Positions 10,301-19,851 of a stretch of DNA of 41,766 bases are shown in pieces. Numbering within the stretch: the first letter of the stretch is position 1; each line of letters starts with the position of its first letter. Where the stretch lies: positions 1-41,766 of the forward strand of contig JANBPT010000359.1 of the NCBI GenBank assembly GCA_027575765.1, in the 5' to 3' direction. The notes below the pieces were generated by a model. It saw nothing but the letters and a program-made list of their open reading frames with translations. It had not been told where the DNA came from and ran no database searches. The stretch is from Tieghemiomyces parasiticus. Its lineage: Eukaryota > Kickxellomycota > Dimargaritomycetes > Dimargaritales > Dimargaritaceae. A program made the translations under genes and the position numbers.

Positions 10301-12519
10301 CCCACGCGGCCACCAAGTACGGCCACGAGGCGGCCGGTGGGGCCCAAGATGCGTACTCGCGCAGCGAGTCAGGCAACAGTTCCCTATCGTCGTCCGTGAC
10401 TACCACGGCCTCGCTCCCCACTCGGAACGTGGCCCCCCGGACACGCACCCACCCGCCCACTCCCACCCGTGGTCGCACGGCCGAGCCTGTCGGGATCACA
10501 GCCAAGTTGACTAAGAGCCTCAAGCGGTCCGCGTCGTCCACTATTAATCTCATGTACAATCTGGCTGCCGGTAGCGGGACCGCCATAGACAGCAGCGCCG
10601 ACCCGCCCCCGCTTACCCCGACCCCGGCCCAAATGCGGTTCCAGATGGTCCGCTCAAACAACCACTCGCCGCCCACCCCGGGTACCGAAACCTTCGCCGG
10701 CTCCCAGGGCCTAGCGGCGGTCAACCGCCAGTCCGCTGTGTACTCCTATGAGGATCCCTCCTTGCGCTCCCTTGACTCGCAGCTCGCCGCGGACCTCTCG
10801 GGTCTCGGTCTGCGGGACGAGTCGGCTACCGCCGCGGGCACCCCGCATGCCGCTCCGTTCACACATACCGGTGGTCATCTCCCGCCCCTGCCCGCGGGCC
10901 TATCTTTGGACGTGCTGTTAGAGATACTGGCCCGCCTTCCGGTCTTCCCGCCTCCGATCGAACTGCCGCTCGTGAGCAAGTTTTTGGAATGGCAGACCCT
11001 CCTGGCCACCGAACCGTACCTGCGCAAACCCGAGGAGCAGCAGGAGGGCTCTGAACAGTATCTGGCCAGCGCCTGGCGCAAGTCCCGCAACGATAATGTG
11101 GTGACCAGTTTCGAGGCCGCCCGGGCACACTACACGGATCGCACACGGTGGTTCAAGCAACATCACATGGCAGTTAACTTTGTCCCGTACCTGCTCACTT
11201 TCCACCGCTACGAGCCCCAACTGATACTGTCCGACGGACTCCAGAACGTGTCAATCTACGACCACCAGAGCCAGACCCGGCTACACACCCTGCACATTAC
11301 GTCGATGCTCAACGGTGCCATTCCGCCACTCTCTGCCGCTGCTGGACCGCCGGTTCCTCCGGCAAACACTGCTGCTTCATCGGCTACCCACACGGCAGCG
11401 AGCACGCCCGGTGCTGGAGGTCGAGAGCCGGCGGCAGCGGCGTCCTATTTCTTTTCGGGTCACCACACCGGAACGGCGGCCGCCGCGTCCCAATCCTCGG
11501 GGGTGGCTGCGCTACTCTTACCGCAGCAGCCGCGCATCACCACGCTGCAGGTCATTAACGAGATGGACTACGGCCTGCTCATGGTGGGTACCCACGACGG
11601 CACCCTGCGCTTCTTCCAAAACTACACTGATCGAGAACGCTGCGAGATGGTGACCGGATGGCAGAACTTTGCGGAACCCACTCACGATCGGCGGCGGCCG
11701 TCCCGGCTGCTCACGGCCTGGGTCCAGAAGACGGGGCGTCTGTATGTGACGGGGTCCGCCAGCCGTATCAATGTGTGGGACCTCGCTCAGGAACGCTGCG
11801 TGCGTAGTATTCAGTCCAAGACCATGGGCAGCGTCTGTGCGGTCACGGCCGACCAGTACAATGGGCACCTCCTCTACTGCGGCGGGTCGGACGGCGTGGT
11901 CCGGGTCTACGATGACCGCCAGGGGGAGACGCCCGGCCCCGTACGTAGCTTCGGGGAGCCTAACCCGTACACCGTGGTGCAACTGGGCCTCCAGGTCGGT
12001 TACACTCATGAGTTTCTGTCGGCCAGCACGGACGGTCGCGTTCGCCTCTGGGATCTCCGGGCAGGTGGCCTGAAGCAGTCCCCATTGGCTGTCCACGGAT
12101 CCGGTGTGCTGAACCATATGGTTGTCCATGATAATCTCCCCATCTTCGCTACCGCCGCTCCTTCATCCGGCAGCAGTGGTAGTGGTGGCGGCGGCGGCGG
12201 CAGTGCGGTCGGAAGTGGTGCCAGTGCGAACCTCGCGTCGCCGTCATTGTCGTCGGCCACGGCAGGTTCGGTGTCAACGTACTCTCCGGCCTCCCACCCT
12301 TCATCGATGAACGGTGGTGCGCGGCCGGAACGTGCCAGCAATCACATGGTCAAGGTATGGGATATGAATTTCAACAATATCGGACACGCACAGCGTCACA
12401 CGGGTATCCTGAGCCAACGGGTGGCTCCCGTCACGGCTCTCGCTATAGACCATTTCACGCCCACAATTGCAATGGGTAACGACGACAGTACGGTCACCTT
12501 CATCAGCTCGACGGCATGA
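7360..12519 (+). CDS. Raptor/Kog1/Mip1, TORC1 substrate-recruiting subunit
   Basis: One uninterrupted 1719-residue reading frame. Raptor binds TOR kinase and presents substrates to TORC1, linking nutrient status to growth at the vacuole/lysosome surface. The RNC (caspase-like) domain lies at about residues 45-340. It contains YNGHGVPMPT with H189 and FVYDCSAAG with C232, the positions matching a caspase His/Cys dyad, and later LPADVFTTCMTTPVEMA. A Ser/Pro-rich insert of roughly 40 residues interrupts this domain near residue 270. HEAT-type helices run from about 500 to 910, followed by a long low-complexity Ser/Thr/Pro linker to about 1180. WD40 repeats follow from about 1268 to the end (GGSDGVVRVYDDR, STDGRVRLWDLR, VKVWDMNF), with a Ser/Gly-rich insert near 1605-1650. 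The ATG in ACACCATGG context at 7360 is chosen over an upstream frame extension (from 7213) that reads as leader. Very firm assignment. Confidence 0.96.
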   Translation: MASASLSAHMTPPGSTSRRPKSSQKPRDQPNIWDPRPIGAPTAARNKDTEVLPMEEPTYVDNYLTTRRFRHPFVSLDRSFRLFDWRLTDKTPAYGAILAVCLRIGIDPPDIIKPLVCAKLEAWIDPFAEPAHQALSRIGQNLQKQYEFLNQNLKYRLLMDPTIEDTKRQTIVMRRSAKGSRVLFHYNGHGVPMPTKNGDIWVFNSNYTQYMPVSVQDIQIWLGSPGIFVYDCSAAGNILEAFVKHAKRKDLEWLAAVCAQEERSIHGQSPADTGTAPPPASSSSSSTRNGGSSSRVPPLASLPHSHSVHFAACRGEEQLPTSPNLPADVFTTCMTTPVEMAMRWWIMRNNHLTDFNQSAAAMVPGFVNSRRSALGEIHWIFTAITDTIAWNVLPREAFKKLFRHDLLISTLFRNFMFASRLMRAYGCHPMSYPELPPTHDHPLWEAFEYALDECLTQLPAFIAASQHNIHYEFVPSDFFTFQLDSFEAYLSQGAPRQAHPELLPIILQVLLSQLHRNRALRLLAEFLRFGRWAVDQCLAVGIFPYILKLIGSSQTNSRGYLSAIWAAIISVDYSVRQELLRTNTLGYFVEVLMEDNLNLLENSALAVLACRVHGLMVLTHLCRDLPEAQDAFERFDTLFPHFKVLLAPARTTPVRQWTCLLMAELCRNHVANVDRVLRHDLHATLIALLEDPIPEVRAAAASALGALLGPADRTEHVANVELVIAVALTDRTQDASPIVRKELLIALSRYVKRYPERFFVLAMEDTVKRQREGRLAGSKRGALPAHFTRAGARRTQSTIGTPGAGGFAYTTERRETMAVIRPEVAQALAVLAAVPRPEQASGRDDTHDDDPAAVLAGALPELLCAADQVPHEMGLAVWRTLIRLSADPVAEVAQLAAMVLDFVLQPLMATVEVVSETLATHGGNTPVEFGAPTPRPRSVSHHLSLSSPTHGATSPTSPGRTSSLGRHSSTDAAAATLEALTHAATKYGHEAAGGAQDAYSRSESGNSSLSSSVTTTASLPTRNVAPRTRTHPPTPTRGRTAEPVGITAKLTKSLKRSASSTINLMYNLAAGSGTAIDSSADPPPLTPTPAQMRFQMVRSNNHSPPTPGTETFAGSQGLAAVNRQSAVYSYEDPSLRSLDSQLAADLSGLGLRDESATAAGTPHAAPFTHTGGHLPPLPAGLSLDVLLEILARLPVFPPPIELPLVSKFLEWQTLLATEPYLRKPEEQQEGSEQYLASAWRKSRNDNVVTSFEAARAHYTDRTRWFKQHHMAVNFVPYLLTFHRYEPQLILSDGLQNVSIYDHQSQTRLHTLHITSMLNGAIPPLSAAAGPPVPPANTAASSATHTAASTPGAGGREPAAAASYFFSGHHTGTAAAASQSSGVAALLLPQQPRITTLQVINEMDYGLLMVGTHDGTLRFFQNYTDRERCEMVTGWQNFAEPTHDRRRPSRLLTAWVQKTGRLYVTGSASRINVWDLAQERCVRSIQSKTMGSVCAVTADQYNGHLLYCGGSDGVVRVYDDRQGETPGPVRSFGEPNPYTVVQLGLQVGYTHEFLSASTDGRVRLWDLRAGGLKQSPLAVHGSGVLNHMVVHDNLPIFATAAPSSGSSGSGGGGGGSAVGSGASANLASPSLSSATAGSVSTYSPASHPSSMNGGARPERASNHMVKVWDMNFNNIGHAQRHTGILSQRVAPVTALAIDHFTPTIAMGNDDSTVTFISSTA

Positions 12520-14028
12520 GCGGCTAAAGGGGAGAAGTCCGGGGGAGGGGAGTTTCCCCGTCCTCACTGCCACCGACTGCCTCTTCAGTAGTCCATCCCT
12601 TTTTTCTCTTGCTTCGAACCCCCCTCCTCCCCTGCTTCCCTTGCTCTACCTTTCATTATATATTTTTTAAAGGAAGATACTGAACCCCAGTTTCTTTCTA
12701 CGCTCTGTATTTTTGCTAACCAATTATATTGTCATCAATTGGGCATGCTTCGCCGCGATTTATTGTAGTGGTCCAGCATCCAAATGGGGGGAGTAAATCG
12801 ATGTGCTGGAGGAATGTAGTTTCCTTTATATTGCTTATATGATCGAACCTCTTTTGGTCTGAGCACCATGTATAAGCTACCCGGGGAATACACAAGGATA
12901 TGATAAGAGGAAAATCGGAAATCGTTGTAATACAAGCTAAAATAATGATGCGGAAGTCTGTAGGTGTGGGGTGGAGGTGAGTCTGGATGACTTAACAGCT
13001 AGCAGTGAAAAAATAAATGGACGGTAGGCCAGAAGGTACTGCAGGGCCAAACAGCCCTTGGTATTTTTTTGTTGAGGTTCGAGGACAAAAAAGGAACTCT
13101 CCTTCTACGGAAGGAAGGCAACCCTCTACACTGTTAGCTTACGGTTACATCGTCGAAGGTCACCCTTGTTCTATCTTGTGCTTGAGGGAAAAAAAAAAGT
13201 GACCGTCTGTCCCATAGATACATTCGTGATAACAAAGCGGAGGCTGACGTAGTGGTTGTAGTTGCATGGTGCTTTCCAATCAAATGATAAGCCACCTATC
13301 CCTACGAGGCTTTGGAGAGGCGTACACTGGTACTACCTATCGTCTCTCGTTATTTCTCTATCTCTCCTACAACTTCTGTGCGCGACACTGTAGAGAGGTG
13401 TAAAAAGATACCGAAACTAGCACTTCGGCCAACATGTCCGCGTGAAAGGGGAAAGGACGATGGGATGCGGGCGGTACTGTTTTGGATAGTAGAAAATTGT
13501 AGCGATGCGTTGGTTTCTACTCGGCTCGTACTAAAATTGAACGTAGTGTCAGCCGACTCGTAAGCCTATGCACCATAGGCATAAAAGGTGAACATGTGCT
13601 GGCTCTCAGCCACACAAAGCCACCGTGTACCATGGGCTGTATAGTCGTTTTTATTATTTATTACATGTATTATCAACCTTAGATAAGTCACTACCTCCTC
13701 TAGTCACCCTACGGTCCCAACCACACGTATTTCCTTCTCTTTGGAAATGATTCTATTTACTTTTATTGCGTAACTTGGCAGGATTTCCCATTGGAGTATT
13801 AGGAATAGGAGGAACCAAGAGCTCTCAAACGTTGACTTGTCAAGCTACCAAGCAACCGAGTCCAGTCTTTCAACGTCGGATCGGATATAAAAATTAGGAT
13901 TGTGCGCTCCCTCCTGTCAACACCAAGAATAACATCCACTCTAACTCACCTCACATCGTTGAGCGATTATTTACGCCCATCATCCATTTCACCAATAGCC
14001 ATATACGACCCGATCACCATCAATTATC
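12520..14028. other. Intergenic spacer, AT-rich
   Basis: About 1.5 kb. The first 150 bases are pyrimidine-rich and then T-rich, probably the Raptor 3' UTR. The remainder is AT-rich with no ORF that looks like a protein on either strand. A TATA element near 13886 belongs to the next gene. Confidence 0.6.
13886..13893 (+). promoter_or_regulatory. TATA box of the small secreted-protein gene
   Basis: A clear TATAAAAA about 135 bases upstream of the ATG at 14029. It is followed by a C/T- and A-rich leader, on the correct strand, with no other gene that it could serve. Confidence 0.5.
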
Positions 14029-14331
14029 ATGCTGCGCTCCACGATGATCACGCTGGCGGCTGCTTTGGTCCTCGGCGTGGGCTTGTCGACCACGCTTGCT
14101 GCCCCAACGTTGCCGGATATCAAGGGCGCTATATGTAATCTCCTATGTTTACCTCATTCCCGCTCCCAGTCGCCCGATAGCACCAAATCGCCCCCACGCG
14201 TCACAGGGCCCACTGATAATAAGGGGGCACAGAAACAGAACCTGAACTACGGTTCGACTCATGAGAAGCCCGGAAAGCCCATTTCCGAGTACGAACAACG
14301 TATTGCAGATGCGATCCGTATGACCGGCTAG
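14029..14331 (+). CDS. Small putative secreted protein (100 aa), unknown
   Basis: No family is recognised. The protein starts with a textbook signal peptide: a short basic start (MLRSTM), a hydrophobic core (ITLAAALVLGVGL) and small residues before a likely cut at about TLA-AP, residues 24-25. The mature part is about 75 residues, hydrophilic, rich in Ser, Pro, Lys and Gln, with two cysteines (CNLLC). It ends in a charged amphipathic segment (EYEQRIADAIRM). A second in-frame ATG at 14044 would still leave a hydrophobic N-terminus. It has its own TATA box and an AT-rich 3' flank, so it looks like an independent gene. Being short and alone it could be a secreted effector or a wall peptide; that role is only a guess. 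Confidence 0.6.
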   Translation: MLRSTMITLAAALVLGVGLSTTLAAPTLPDIKGAICNLLCLPHSRSQSPDSTKSPPRVTGPTDNKGAQKQNLNYGSTHEKPGKPISEYEQRIADAIRMTG

Positions 14332-14932
14332 AGTCTTAAGGAGGTCGACGATCCCATCGCCTTCTCCATAGAATCCACATTTTCTATCCCCTTAGGGACT
14401 TGTATCCGATGGAAATATTACTATCTACCAGCGTCATTAAGTTCAGCTGTCCGCTTGTTGATGTTTATTTTAAGAAATATTAAATATATAGCTCACCGTA
14501 TAATGATCCATTGGTGTGGATGGTCGCACTGATGAATGCAATGCACCTGTAGTCAACCATGAGCACACTCAATATAGTTTGGATCTGAACTTGACAGGTG
14601 CGTACCACCTAAAGACTAAGTCACAATGGCTTCAATCCTAGGACCGGACTATCCTTCGTCAGAGAACGTTGGCTGATAGATTAGGCGTATGGGCATCCAC
14701 GCTTAGCTCACCGGAGGGGCAGCCTGAATTTAAGATTTCTACAAGTGGATTGCACATCTACACTAATACCCATGCTGTGGGTACGATCATTAATCAGAAA
14801 TATACATACTAGGAAACTCAGCCGCAGCAATGCGGAATACCACAGTGGTTACGCATTAAGATTCAATCACCCACAGTGTTGGTAGCAGACGAAAAAAAAA
14901 AGAGACCAGCCGAGCCACAAGAAGAAAAAATC
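14332..14932. other. AT-rich intergenic spacer
   Basis: Nothing convincing seen. A TTAAATATATAG stretch near 14479 may serve 3' end formation of the small secreted gene. The last part contains A-rich runs just past the tRNA gene. Confidence 0.5.
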
Positions 14933-14938
14933 AAAAAA
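14933..14938 (-). terminator. Pol III terminator of tRNA-Ala
   Basis: Six A on the + strand, read as TTTTTT on the minus strand, start eight bases past the tRNA 3' end. A second T6 tract follows further downstream (14925-14930 region). This is the expected RNA polymerase III stop signal. Confidence 0.75.
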
Positions 14939-14945
14939 GAAGTCT

Positions 14946-15018
14946 TGGAGCTCCGGGGTATCGATCCCCGCGCCTCTCGCATGCAAAGCGAGCGCTCTAC
15001 CATATGAGCTAGAACCCC
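14946..15018 (-). tRNA. tRNA-Ala, anticodon UGC
   Basis: A 73-nt cloverleaf without intron on the minus strand. The acceptor stem GGGGTTC pairs with GAGCTCC, including two G-U pairs, with discriminator A. The D arm is GCTC/GAGC with a GG-containing loop. The anticodon stem CTCGC/GCGAG closes the loop TTTGCAT, giving anticodon TGC. The T stem is CGGGG/CCCCG with loop ATCGATA. The A box (TAGCTCATATGG) is standard; the T loop begins with A rather than T at position 54. A T6 terminator follows and an AT-rich TATA-like stretch precedes it. The CCA end is not encoded, as usual for a nuclear gene. Confidence 0.93.
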
Positions 15019-15031
15019 TTGGTTGAAAGTT

Positions 15032-15052
15032 GATAAATATTACATATATAAA
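15032..15052 (-). promoter_or_regulatory. TATA-like element upstream of tRNA-Ala
   Basis: Read on the minus strand, an ATTTATATATG motif followed by ATATTTATC lies 14-34 bases upstream of the tRNA 5' end. Upstream TATA elements at about this distance assist TFIIIB in some fungi such as fission yeast. Function here is inferred from position only. Confidence 0.35.
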
Positions 15053-16494
15053 TTGTGACTCTTTCGTATAGGAACCTGGTAGTTCATGTCCTGGGATGCC
15101 TTTCATCCATTTCCCACTTTGATTTAACAAACGAACAACCTCTAGTACCCTTATGGGGGCTGCTGGGTTTTCTTAGCCCGAGGCCTACTATTGTAGTACC
15201 GCATTGGTTAAATTTCGCAGTGTTTTTATTCACTGGCAGCTCGGGACCCCCTTCCCCCCGTATATCGGCTTGCATGCCGCGGCCACTCCTGCCCACCCCT
15301 TAGGCGATGACCGTCGAGGGATCTACACTCGCTTGTAGGACAAACTGGTTGGCTGTTTGACCTCTGGGCCACGGCAGGTGTGTACCCGAGCCAGCCCGTT
15401 TCCACGATGGGTGCGTCCCCCCTTCGGACCATTGCCTAGTCCGCTGGCCCTGTTCACAGCCGTAGACGAACCTGGTGAGGGGAGCTGAATGGCCAGTATG
15501 CAACCCTTACTTAGGTATACTGGCTGGACCATGTACTTTATCAAAAGAAGGACCCCCTGCTGCAGGGCACGTTGGCAGCGCCACTGGCCACGGAACGACG
15601 TTGGCCTTGTGGGAAGGCCGGCCATGCAGGTAGCCTCCCTCCTTGGGTTGGCTCTCGCACTGACCTTCCCCACCCATGATAATGGGGCCGTGGCTTTGCC
15701 CTCCCGCAATCCCTTCCCTCCCGAGTTGCCCCTCGAGCGGCAGGACGCACTGGGCCTCTAGAAGTAGACCAGGCATGGAAATAGTGCTCGGGTATAAGGG
15801 GTGTGAGGAACGAAACAGAGCGGGAGCAGGCAGGCGTGGAGACGAGCCAGGGCCCCCTGGGTGTCCAGAGCAAACGCTCCCCCCCCCCAGCTGGCCTGAT
15901 ACGCCAGGGAAGGCCCACGGGCCACTCTGGGCTTGGGGATGGCAATGAGTCATTGATTAGGTTGGGAGGTAGGGACAGAGTTCTCTGAAGGGATTGGTCT
16001 GCGAGCTGGCCCGACCCACTTCCCTTCGCACACACATGCCGTGGAGCCGCCGACTGGGATGGTCTGATAAATATGGGGCCATGGGGGTGGAGGTTCCGAT
16101 GAGTGGGGAGGTATTCGTAGGGGCTCGGCGGTATTCGGCCGGGGCCAACCCCGCCGTCTGGCAAACCTCCCGCCGCCTCAAACGGGAGAACGTTATTCAT
16201 CACCGCCAACAATCACCCCAGCCACGTCCGCACAATTAAGGAGAGTCTCCGATAACATCCGTATTGTTCCTTAAAGCGCCCCGCCTGCAAGTCCGTCGCT
16301 GCCTGCTAAAGAGGCTTCTACAAGCACTTCAGTTCCCCCCGTCCAGCCTACACTGCTCTACCTCATCCGACCCACCCTCCCATCGGCCTGCCCATCTCTC
16401 GCATCTTACGCCTGCATCTCTCCTCCAGCTTCGCCTCCCCCCCATCGCACATACATACACACACGCACGCAATACTACACGCCAACCTTCCACC
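15053..16494. other. Gene-poor spacer and Yhm2 leader
   Basis: No firm gene. A 45-residue signal-peptide-like ORF at 15624-15761 is listed separately as a weak candidate. A 223-residue minus-strand frame (15541-16212) has Pro/Arg/Gly-rich composition without domains. From about 16320 to 16494 the + strand is C/T-rich and then CA-rich, the probable leader of the carrier gene. Confidence 0.5.
15624..15761 (+). CDS. Candidate 45-aa secreted peptide
   Basis: A short ORF whose start resembles a signal peptide (MQVASLLGLALALTFP). It is followed by a Pro-rich hydrophilic tail ending in a stop at 15761. There is no clear TATA box, no recognised family and no splice-supported extension, so it may be chance in GC-rich spacer. 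It could also be a first exon. Reported only because the hydrophobic N-terminus is well formed. Confidence 0.2.
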   Translation: MQVASLLGLALALTFPTHDNGAVALPSRNPFPPELPLERQDALGL

Positions 16495-18156
16495 ATGGCC
16501 ACCGCTCAACCCCCTGCCATCCAAAAAAAGCCCATCTCATGGACCAACATCGCCCTGGGCGCCTTCATTCAGACCTTTGAGGTGTCGACCCTGGGCCAGC
16601 CCTTTGAAGTGCTCAAGACGCACATGGCTGCCCACCGTGGCGAGAGCCTCAAGTCGGCTATCCGGAAAACCTACGCCCGAGGCGGCCTCGCCGGATTCTA
16701 CCAGGGCTTGATTCCCGTAAGTGATGCGGCGCCTGTGTTGCAGAGCTGTCCTTTTGGAGCAAGGGTTGGAGTGCTCGAGAGAGCTTCCTTAATTCCCCCA
16801 CCCCGGCTCTCGCGCGCCTAGACCGAGTGAGGCGTTTTTAGGGAGGCGACGGTTGATCGAGGGGCGGCGGACGAGAGCCCCCCCCCCTAGGTTGGCAAGG
16901 AGGCAGAATCGACTCAACTGCCGGCCTCCATACTTCGGTTTAATCTCTAGCCGGATCCCCTCTCCGGCTCGGGGTCTGTACTACCGCGGCGTGCGAAGCG
17001 ACGCTTCGCTGGTATGCCTCCGCCACCCTGGATGTCTGCTTAGGCGGGGAACAGCTTTGGGGGTGACTTATCAGCCGATGATTGACTGGCGGCGGTGGTG
17101 GAGACACCCATAGGCCCGTCACATGCCGTTTGCACCAATGCGAAGGCATGGACGGGATGCCAGGACCATGTGATTGAGTCCTACGGCTGGCACACCGTGT
17201 TTCGCTCGTTCCTGGTGTGCGACTCCCCTAGCCGAATGCCCCCCCAGCACGTACTAACCCCTTCCCCCGCTTTCCCTCCTCATTAACCTCTATTGCGAAC
17301 AGTGGGCCTGGATCGAGGCTTCGACCAAGGGTGGTGTGCTCCTCTTCGCCTCCTCGGAGATCGAGTATCTATTCCGCCGGCAGGGCTTCTCCCCGGCGGC
17401 GGCAGGTGCATTCGGGGGGATGTTTGGCGGTGTGGCGCAGGCGTACACAACCATGGGGTTCTGTACCTTCATGAAGACCGTCGAAGTGACGAAACACAAG
17501 AACCCCGCCGGTGATGTGTCGACCTGGAAGACCGCGGCCGACGTGTTTAAGCGCGAGGGCATCGTCGGGCTTAACAAGGGCGTATCCGCCGTCGCCGTCC
17601 GCCAAATGACCAACTGGGGGTCCCGATTGGGTATCGCTCGTGTCACTGAATCCCTGATCAAGGGCAAGGACACGAGCCGCAAGCTGACCACCATGGAGCG
17701 CCTATTATGTAAGTACGATTCGTGGTTATTGGTGGCGTGTGCCAGACCGAACTGAGCCACCAGCTCCTGGAGGAGGAGTGTTTCCCGGTTGCTGGCTGTA
17801 TCTTACCTGACCTTCTCCTCACCTTGCACACGACTTACTGCCTTCTTTCCCACTCCCACCGCTTCTCGGACCCTCTGCGCATAGCCTCCGTCGTCGGTGG
17901 CTCCCTCGCTTGCTGGAACCAGCCCATCGAGGTGATCCGTGTGGAGATGCAGAGCCAGGCCAAGGCGGTCGACCGGCCCGCCAACCTCAACATTTGGACC
18001 ACCGCCAAGTACATTTACGGTCAAAGCGGGTTCCTCGGCTTCTACCGCGGGGTCACCCCACGTATCATGCTGAGCACTTACCTCACCGTGTGCATGGTCT
18101 TTGGCGGTGACCAGCTGAAGGCTTACGTGGCCGAGCGAACGGCCAACAAAAACTAA
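16495..18156 (+). CDS. Yhm2-type mitochondrial citrate/oxoglutarate carrier (three exons)
   Basis: Exons 16495-16716, 17303-17708 and 17885-18156 join in frame to 299 residues, close to the roughly 314 of yeast Yhm2. The carrier sits in the inner mitochondrial membrane and exchanges citrate for 2-oxoglutarate, feeding cytosolic NADPH and lipid synthesis. Diagnostic blocks are LGQPFEVLKTHMAAHRG in repeat 1 (carrier signature P-x-E-x-x-K), GLIP then WAWIEASTKG across the first intron, QAYTTMGFCTFMKTVE in repeat 2, VRQMTNWGSRLG, and WNQPIEVIRVEMQS in repeat 3. The repeat 2 signature is degenerate, as in known Yhm2. The start ATG has an ACCATGG context. Intron 1 is unusually long (586 nt), intron 2 is 176 nt, and both have GTAAGT donors. 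The call rests on long motif agreement with Yhm2. Confidence 0.92.
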
Positions 18157-18242
18157 ATAGACAAGACGGCTCGGTCGCTCCGATAGGACAAGATTGCTTG
18201 TTGACCATAGAGCGCCACCTCATCATCTATACTCGTTTACAA

Positions 18243-18280
18243 ACACGCACACACACACACACGCACGCACGCGAGCGCAC
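18243..18280. repeat. CA/CG dinucleotide microsatellite
   Basis: Repeated CA units passing into CGCA units, in the 3' flank of the carrier gene; a simple-sequence repeat. Confidence 0.8.
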
Positions 18281-18841
18281 CCACACTGGCCAACCCCATT
18301 AAACCGTGTTTATTTCTAGTTTGCCATTTCAATTTATTTTCGAACACCTCCGGATCACTGATACGGGGCTTTCGCTTTCAAATCAAAAAAAAATCGCTAC
18401 TCATTGCTTTTTCATCACTTTTGCTCACCTCACAGGTCTACATATGATGGTCGATTGGGCCAGCACGCCCACCGGCCGCTCATAAGTTTCTGCTAAATAA
18501 GGATCGATTATGGTGCTAATCGTATTCACTATTTTCCACAAATTGTGAGGTCTGTCATCCCCGATAGTGGCTAGTGTTCATCGTAACGGGACGCAGATCT
18601 CATTTGTGACACTGGAGGGGGAGGGGGGGAGAGGAGGCACCCCGACTAGGTTGGTAAAAGTGAAAATATAGGACTGTGTTTATGAAACCTACCAAGTGGT
18701 ACAAGATTTTCGATTCCCAACCGTAGAGCGTGTTCGTTGGGGTTGAGGAGCCCTAACGCGAACGAATCGGTCGTACGAGTTGGTAAAGCTCAGCTAATCA
18801 AAACACACCGCGGGGCTCGGTGTACTTTGGGTCTGATCAGC

Positions 18842-18863
18842 AATAATAAATAAATAAATAAAA
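18842..18863. repeat. ATAA tetranucleotide repeat
   Basis: Short run of AATA/ATAA units in the gene-poor block. Confidence 0.7.
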
Positions 18864-19194
18864 TCCATTTTACAAGATTTTCGAGGGCTGATAGGCTATA
18901 CTCTACTGTAAAGCATTGGTTGGCCAACCTGACGTTCTATAGCTGGTATTTCAGGGTACGGTGACGCTAGTAGGCAGAGGTCAGCCGGTACACTGGGCTT
19001 TCCGACCTAAAATGTGGGATCGGTTGAGATTTGCACTGGCCGTGCGACGTGTGGAGAGTAAGCGGCGACCAGTTATCCCTATCCACCCCATGCTGGGCTA
19101 ACCTATAGATGAGAGGTCCAGGAGGGGGGGGCTCCAGATGTGGTTGTGAGCCATGGGGGTTTTCTTTTCTTTGGTGTGGTGCTATGGTCTACGG

Positions 19195-19230
19195 ATATAT
19201 ATATATATATAAATATCATAATAATAATAG
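19195..19230. repeat. AT dinucleotide and ATA trinucleotide tract
   Basis: About eight AT units followed by an interrupted ATA repeat; a simple-sequence tract. Confidence 0.75.
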
Positions 19231-19851
19231 TGGGGATGTAGGTGGCTTGAGAAGCACGATCGTATTAAATGGGATCCACACAGGGAACCGTCGTGGCACC
19301 GTACGCTGGGTCAACGTGGCCACTCACGTGTACTGTGCAGCGGTGAGATGCTTGGTGGCAAGGATACATCGTCGGTGTCGACCTGGCATGACGTATATAA
19401 CGCTTGGACCGGGGGGAGAAAGAGGTAAGTTAGTGGGCCGGACATTGCACTGGTTGCAGAGCGAGAGTCATTTACATGGTGTGTTTGGCCTTACTAGGCG
19501 CTGATCTGCACAACCTATGCAGCGCGGTGACGAGGTGGACCAGCTGGCTGTGGTACTGAATAGTTTAGGTGCTTGGACCTACTTGGCGGCGATGGTCATG
19601 GCGTTTAGTATGGCCATAAGGTTTAAGCCTAGTTTCTATTCCGGTACCGCACGTTGTCCGGCTTCTTGAGTGTGAGGCGGTTTTATCTACCCCTCCCTAC
19701 CTCTTTTATTTTCGTATATCGCTTGATAATTCGAACTCAGTGCATTGTGGGCCATCAAAGCTAAGCTGCTGGTTATAGTTCGTAGTGCGACGCGGGTAAT
19801 TTCAGAATCCGAGTATTGGCGCCCTACGCGGAAGATTCACCAGGATAAAAC

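Noticed and set aside
11518..12129. 203-residue minus-strand ORF
   Set aside because: Antisense shadow of the Raptor WD40 region.
15541..16212. 223-residue minus-strand ORF in the spacer before Yhm2
   Set aside because: Long, but Pro/Arg/Gly-rich, no ATG at its upstream end, no domain, no promoter signal.
18732..18773. Imperfect inverted repeat (GTTCG...CGAAC)
   Set aside because: Short, mismatched and without flanking signals; not enough to call a structured RNA or terminator.
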